A stretch of DNA of 64,000 nucleotides. Origin: Thaumasiovibrio sp047250365 (GTDB lineage Bacteria; Pseudomonadota; Gammaproteobacteria; Enterobacterales; Vibrionaceae). Under the pieces are notes generated by a model, which searched no databases, was not told where the DNA came from, and saw only the letters and a list, made by a program, of their open reading frames with translations. The stretch spans positions 124,001 to 188,000 of the forward strand of contig NZ_JBLBVL010000004.1 in assembly GCF_047250365.1 (NCBI RefSeq), in the 5' to 3' direction. A program made the position numbers and the translations under genes. Positions 60,757 to 64,000 of this stretch are shown piece after piece; position 1 is the stretch's first letter, and every line of letters begins with the position of its first letter.

Positions 60757-60784
60757 CGCCACACCTCAAGTAACAGGCGTGGCG
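60757..60784 (-). promoter_or_regulatory. hairpin between proX and proW
   Basis: CGCCAC and GTGGCG arms, extended inward by CC/GG, without a T-run in the direction of transcription. It probably stabilises proX mRNA relative to proWV, as in the mgl operon. Confidence 0.6.
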
Positions 60785-60809
60785 AAATCGTATAAATGTG
60801 AAGAAGCGT

Positions 60810-61820
60810 TTATAGCTCGTCGACGGCTTGTTGTACTTTGGTGGCGACTTCAGGGGTTAGCCATGCTGACCATGTCGCTTTATATTCCTTCATAAAGTAC
60901 TCAACAGCATATTCACCGTCTGCTTGTTCTTGCTCCATCCATGCCAACAAGGTGTTCATTTGGGCATTGGTGAACTCGCGGCTGTCGAAATACGCCATCG
61001 CTTGGGGGGCCCGCTTTGCAAAGCTGTCTGTTACGACAGTTTCAACAATTGATGGCGGATACATAGTGGGTTTCGGATCCAAACACGTCTCTTGGCTAAT
61101 GCACTCTTTAAACAGCGTTTCGTCAACACCACTGCCGAAGTCGACTTTTACCATTTTGTATTTGCCCAGCACGGCTGTCGGTGCCCAATAATAGCCAAAC
61201 CAAGCTTCTTCTCGTTCATACGCTTTTGCGATAGAACCGGAGAGTCCGGCACCAGAGCCCGGATCGATCACTTCAAACCCTGCCGCTTCCATGCCCAAAG
61301 CATTAAAGAGGTTGCCTGCAGAGATCTGACAGTTCCAGCCCGCAGGGCAGGTATAAAACCCCGACTTACTCGGATCTTCTGGGTGGGTGAATAGTTCGGC
61401 GTTGGCTAGCACACCTTCAATCGTGGCAAGGGTAGGGTCTTTTTCAACCATGTACGCTGGAACCCAAAAACCTTCTTCTCCACCGTCTGTCAACGTGGTT
61501 CCCGCATACTGAATACGGCCTTCTTTCACGCCCATATCGAGCGCTTCACGCATTGAATTACTCCAAAATTCTGGGGCAATATCAGGTTGACCTTTAGATA
61601 CCATTGACGCGCCTGTCGGCTGTGTATCCCCCGGAACCAGTTCGGCATCACAGCCGAAACCATGCTGCAAAATGAATTTATCAATGTTGGCAATGAGAGA
61701 GGCAGAATTCCAGTTCATGTCGGCAATGGTGACTGCGCCACATTCATTGGCAGAAGCATATTGTAGGCTTGATGTTGCAAATAGGGACGAAATTAATAGC
61801 GCCCTAGTAACGTATTTCAT
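60810..61820 (-). CDS. proX: glycine betaine/proline-binding periplasmic protein
   Basis: The 336-residue protein has a signal peptide ('MKYVTRALLISSLFATSSLQYASA', cut after ASA). The mature domain 'NECGAVTIADMNWNSASLIANIDKFILQHGFGCDAELVPGDTQPTGASMVSKGQPDIAPEFW' fits the OpuAC/ProX fold. Aromatic residues for the quaternary-ammonium box are available (W in 'MNWNSA', 'EAWFGYYWAP', 'PEFWSNSM'). Internal Cys pairs ('FYTCPAGWNCQISAG', 'FKECISQETCLDPKP') probably form disulphides. First gene of the operon, with an inverted repeat 47 bases upstream. Confidence 0.95.
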   Translation of the reverse strand: MKYVTRALLISSLFATSSLQYASANECGAVTIADMNWNSASLIANIDKFILQHGFGCDAELVPGDTQPTGASMVSKGQPDIAPEFWSNSMREALDMGVKEGRIQYAGTTLTDGGEEGFWVPAYMVEKDPTLATIEGVLANAELFTHPEDPSKSGFYTCPAGWNCQISAGNLFNALGMEAAGFEVIDPGSGAGLSGSIAKAYEREEAWFGYYWAPTAVLGKYKMVKVDFGSGVDETLFKECISQETCLDPKPTMYPPSIVETVVTDSFAKRAPQAMAYFDSREFTNAQMNTLLAWMEQEQADGEYAVEYFMKEYKATWSAWLTPEVATKVQQAVDEL

Positions 61821-61866
61821 AATGATCTTCCATATCAGAATTCGTTGTTAAGTATATGAAATATCG

Positions 61867-61891
61867 ATGGCATTACAAATTTAAATGCCAT
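61867..61891. promoter_or_regulatory. ATGGCATT/AATGCCAT inverted repeat upstream of proX
   Basis: Perfect eight-base arms with a nine-base AT spacer. The position, 47 bases before the start codon, suits an operator overlapping the promoter, or a 5' leader hairpin. Confidence 0.5.
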
Positions 61892-62117
61892 TACTGTTAC
61901 CGCTTGTTAACATTTGCAGTGGAGGTAACTCCCTTTTTTGTATTGTATCTCAATTAGATACGCTCTGCTGGGAGCGCTGATCAAATGTGCGATATATTGA
62001 GCGTGGTGATAATGCACTTGTTTGTGCAAAATTGAGGCGACACGGTTGATACGATGAGAGTTAAATTTTCGATGTCGTGATTTTTGCGCTTAACTCACAA
62101 GGAGAAGTTTTTCGTTG

Positions 62118-62154
62118 AAAAAGTGCCAATGGTGTAATCATTGGCACTTTTTTT
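62118..62154 (-). terminator. terminator of the MFS gene (symmetrical)
   Basis: AAAAAGTGCCAATG-N7-CATTGGCACTTTTTTT. It lies 32 bases beyond the MFS stop codon and is usable from either strand. Confidence 0.9.
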
Positions 62155-62185
62155 CGTTGTTGTATTTCGTTATGCAAACGTCACG

Positions 62186-63397
62186 TTATGCATGTTGCAA
62201 CTGATCGGTATTGACAGGTTTTTCATTGATCGGCAAGTGAATGAGAGCGGCAAGTACCGCCATCACAACCGTCATCCACCAAATTGGCGTATATGAACCA
62301 TAGTGGTCGTAGATTCTTCCACCAAACCATGCACCTAGGAAGCTGCCAACCTGATGAGTAAAGAAAACCAAGCCGTAAAGTGTTGCCATGTACTGCGCGC
62401 CGAAGATTTGACGAACCAAACCGGAAGTCAGTGGTACCGTTCCTAACCAACAAAAACCGATCGCCCCGCCAAAAAAGATGGATGTCGTTGGTGTTAGAGG
62501 TACCACAATAAAGGCGGCAATAACCAACGCGCGGATCACATACAGCGCAGACATCACATGACGTTTACTGTAGTTGTCACCCATTAGTCCCCAGAAATAA
62601 GAACCAAATATGTTGAAAATACCCACGTACGCCAGTGCCATTGCGGCGGTATTCGCAGGTAGGCCACGATCGGCAAGGTAGCTCGGTAAGTGGGTCGCGA
62701 TAAACATTACATGGAAGCCACAGACGAAAAATCCCATATGAATTAACCAGTAGCTACGGTGACTAAATGCTTGTTTTAATGCTGACCCTAAAGTTTGTTG
62801 TTGTTCGAGTGGTTGGTTTGGACCTGTAGAGCGTTTTGGTGTTCGCATAAAAGCCGAGAAGGCAACCATAACAAAACAGGTTAGCGCAAAGACTTGCATG
62901 GCGGTTTGCCAATCAAATTGTGTTAGTAGGGTCTGTGCGCCGGGGATAACCGCAAACATGCCAAAAGAGCCAGCAGCGGTGGTTAAGCCAAAGGCTTTTG
63001 CAGTGTGCTCTGCGGGGACGACTTTCGCAACGGCGCCGAGAATAATCACGTAGCTGGTCGCACTCAACCCAAGCCCGACCAATGCGCCTAAGGATAGGTA
63101 CAGCATAGAAGAGACTGTGGTGATTGAGGTTAAGTACAGGCCAAGGGCGTAGGCCAATGCACCGAGGGCGATAATTCGCTTTGCGCCATACTTGTCTGCT
63201 GCCATTCCAACAAAGGGCTGAAATACCCCAAATAGCAAGTTTTGCACAGCGATGGTTAGGCTAAAAAACTCTCTGCCTAATGAAAAATGCTCAGATACCG
63301 GCATCATAAAAATACCGAAAGATTGTCTTATGCCAAGGCTGATAATCAATATACCAATGCCGAGCCATACTAAGATAGGAAAACGGAAAATACTCAT
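62186..63397 (-). CDS. MFS transporter
   Basis: This 403-residue protein has 12 predicted transmembrane helices. It shows MFS motif A in 'GMAADKYGAKRII' after TM2 and a second-half counterpart 'GLMGDNYSKRHVM', with a central cytoplasmic loop 'MRTPKRSTGPNQPLEQQQTLG'. 'SLGIRQSFGIFMMPVSEHF' in TM1 resembles monocarboxylate/oxalate-formate type carriers (MCT-like, OFA-like), but the substrate cannot be told. It follows a tiny ORF by 31 bases on the same strand. Confidence 0.9.
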   Translation of the reverse strand: MSIFRFPILVWLGIGILIISLGIRQSFGIFMMPVSEHFSLGREFFSLTIAVQNLLFGVFQPFVGMAADKYGAKRIIALGALAYALGLYLTSITTVSSMLYLSLGALVGLGLSATSYVIILGAVAKVVPAEHTAKAFGLTTAAGSFGMFAVIPGAQTLLTQFDWQTAMQVFALTCFVMVAFSAFMRTPKRSTGPNQPLEQQQTLGSALKQAFSHRSYWLIHMGFFVCGFHVMFIATHLPSYLADRGLPANTAAMALAYVGIFNIFGSYFWGLMGDNYSKRHVMSALYVIRALVIAAFIVVPLTPTTSIFFGGAIGFCWLGTVPLTSGLVRQIFGAQYMATLYGLVFFTHQVGSFLGAWFGGRIYDHYGSYTPIWWMTVVMAVLAALIHLPINEKPVNTDQLQHA

Positions 63398-63428
63398 AGT
63401 AAGCGCCTAATTATTTGCAAATAGGTTG

Positions 63429-63578
63429 TTAGTGGTGATCGAGCGAATGGCAGCCGCTAGAAACGGCTTGGCTCGATAGTGCGTTGAGTACAGGCTTGCT
63501 ATGGTGTACTGCGACTAAACAAAGCAGCAGTAATAGAAGCATACGTAAAAGTTGAGCAAAAAGTGTTTGGCTGAACAT
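63429..63578 (-). CDS. small single-pass membrane ORF
   Basis: This 49-residue frame begins 'MFSQTLFAQLLRMLLLLLLCLVAVHH' and ends 'SSGCHSLDHH'. A strongly hydrophobic stretch (about 9-24) predicts one transmembrane helix or uncleaved signal, and the tail is rich in Cys/His, which might bind metal. It lies 31 bases upstream of, and on the same strand as, the MFS gene. The ribosome site (GCAGGT) is modest. Not recognised as a known family. Confidence 0.45.
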   Translation of the reverse strand: MFSQTLFAQLLRMLLLLLLCLVAVHHSKPVLNALSSQAVSSGCHSLDHH

Positions 63579-63813
63579 GACAAAAACCTGCATTAAAGAG
63601 GCGGCAAGTGTATTAAGTTGTCACTTATGCGGCAAATGATATATTTGCAGATAAGTCATGCGCTGGGGTAATAGATTGGTCGCTGAGTAACGTGACGAGT
63701 AGGGGAGTATGGGGTCGGTCGAGAAAAAAGGTCACCAAATGTTAATTGAGTCGGTGATTGTTTAAACTGCGTTCTATATGCCACGATACGTTTAAACCAG
63801 AAAGGAAGCATTA

Positions 63814-64000
63814 ATGTACCCCGATGTGATATTACTCAATGGAACAGGCAGCTCAGGAAAAACCAGTTTAGCAAAGGAACTGCAGGAGTTACTGAATCAT
63901 CAATATTTAAACTTTAGTATTGATAGTGTGCTTTATGCGCTGCCTCCCAGCGATCTTCAACACATGATGGCGGGGAGACCGATAGAACGTGATGGCTTTG
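63814..64000 (+). CDS. chloramphenicol-phosphotransferase-like kinase (3' part outside window)
   Basis: The first 62 residues are present. 'MYPDVILLNGTGSSGKTSLAKELQELLNHQYLNFSIDSVLYALPPSDLQHMM' has a Walker A GTGSSGKT (10-17) and the 'FSIDSVLYALPPSDL' segment of the CPT family, whose founding member phosphorylates chloramphenicol in Streptomyces. Members in other bacteria are general small P-loop kinases of unknown substrate, so resistance is not implied. AAAGGAAG precedes the ATG. Confidence 0.85.
   Translation, partial: MYPDVILLNGTGSSGKTSLAKELQELLNHQYLNFSIDSVLYALPPSDLQHMMAGRPIERDGF

Larger units (their letters stand above)
61821..62185. promoter_or_regulatory. proX promoter region
   Basis: The 365 bases hold the proX control region, with the dyad at 61867-61891 listed separately, and near the left-facing MFS gene a terminator at 62118-62154. 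A further GAGTTAA...TTAACTC pair lies near 62056-62098. No gene is seen. Confidence 0.45.

Noticed and set aside
63814..64000. Chloramphenicol resistance
   Set aside because: The CPT-family fold alone does not show activity on chloramphenicol. Only 62 residues are visible and the context is not a resistance cassette.
1..64000. Search for CRISPR arrays, tRNA/rRNA genes, IS elements, integrase genes and phage modules
   Set aside because: No regularly spaced repeats, cloverleaf sequences, transposase motifs or integrase motifs were seen on either strand. This was a visual scan, so a tRNAscan or ISfinder run would be the decisive check.

Overview
The window reads as chromosomal DNA of a marine gammaproteobacterium of the family Vibrionaceae (Vibrio, Photobacterium, Grimontia or Enterovibrio type). 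This rests on family recognition: the malT/malP-malQ-glgB block, a VF530-type protein, a periplasmic LigE ligase, a proXWV operon, a YbiT-type ABC-F ATPase and a short-form Phe/Tyr degradation operon are arranged as is familiar in that family. The genus cannot be fixed by eye. I see no IS element, prophage, integron, CRISPR array, tRNA or rRNA. The density is that of a housekeeping/metabolic region with a few accessory stretches.

Layout. 1-6.9 kb: assorted small enzymes (GNAT, 4-hydroxyphenylpyruvate dioxygenase, GST, methyltransferase, Cof-type phosphatase, Nudix) plus a membrane protein with a C-terminal winged-helix-like domain. 7.2-11.2 kb: BCCT transporter, TetR regulator, alpha/beta hydrolase and a DUF4336 protein placed behind malT. 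11.2-21.5 kb: malT, divergent from malP-malQ and then glgB (maltodextrin and glycogen metabolism; glgC is separate at 57.3 kb). 21.7-24.5 kb: ABC-class ATPase, YceB-like lipoprotein, PpiC. 24.9-34.4 kb: a citrate fermentation island, citS-citC-citG-citD-citE-citF-citX plus a GntR/FCD regulator, followed on the other strand by an unrecognised transporter with an internal repeat and a CBS protein. 35.4-38.3 kb: small conserved proteins and LigE. 38.5-42.1 kb: mglBAC galactose ABC transporter. 43.1-46.7 kb: EF-G paralogue, LysE exporter, VF530 protein. 46.8-52.9 kb: hmgA-fahA-maiA-acetoacetyl-CoA synthetase, divergent from phhA-phhB. 53-58.5 kb: YbiT, YghU, GlgC. 58.6-61.8 kb: proXWV. 62.2-64 kb: MFS transporter, a tiny membrane ORF and the start of a chloramphenicol-phosphotransferase-like gene cut by the window edge.

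How it fits together. Phenylalanine goes to tyrosine (PhhA/PhhB). After a transamination not encoded here, Hpd, HmgA, MaiA and FahA give fumarate and acetoacetate, and the last gene of the operon activates acetoacetate to acetoacetyl-CoA. A good TyrR-like box lies between hmgA and phhA. The hpd gene is about 45 kb away and has a hairpin plus T7 tract that covers its own ribosome-binding site, overlapped by a short reading frame with Trp-Arg-Phe-Phe-Tyr codons. The citrate island has a match to the FadR/GntR operator pattern at its promoter, but its CitC-like protein lacks the nucleotidyltransferase motifs normally needed to acetylate citrate lyase.

The main leads are the hpd attenuator-like leader, the motif-less CitC, the duplicated-motif transporter with its CBS partner, and an orphan terminator with sRNA character beside mglB. 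I found no clear new defence or mobile system.
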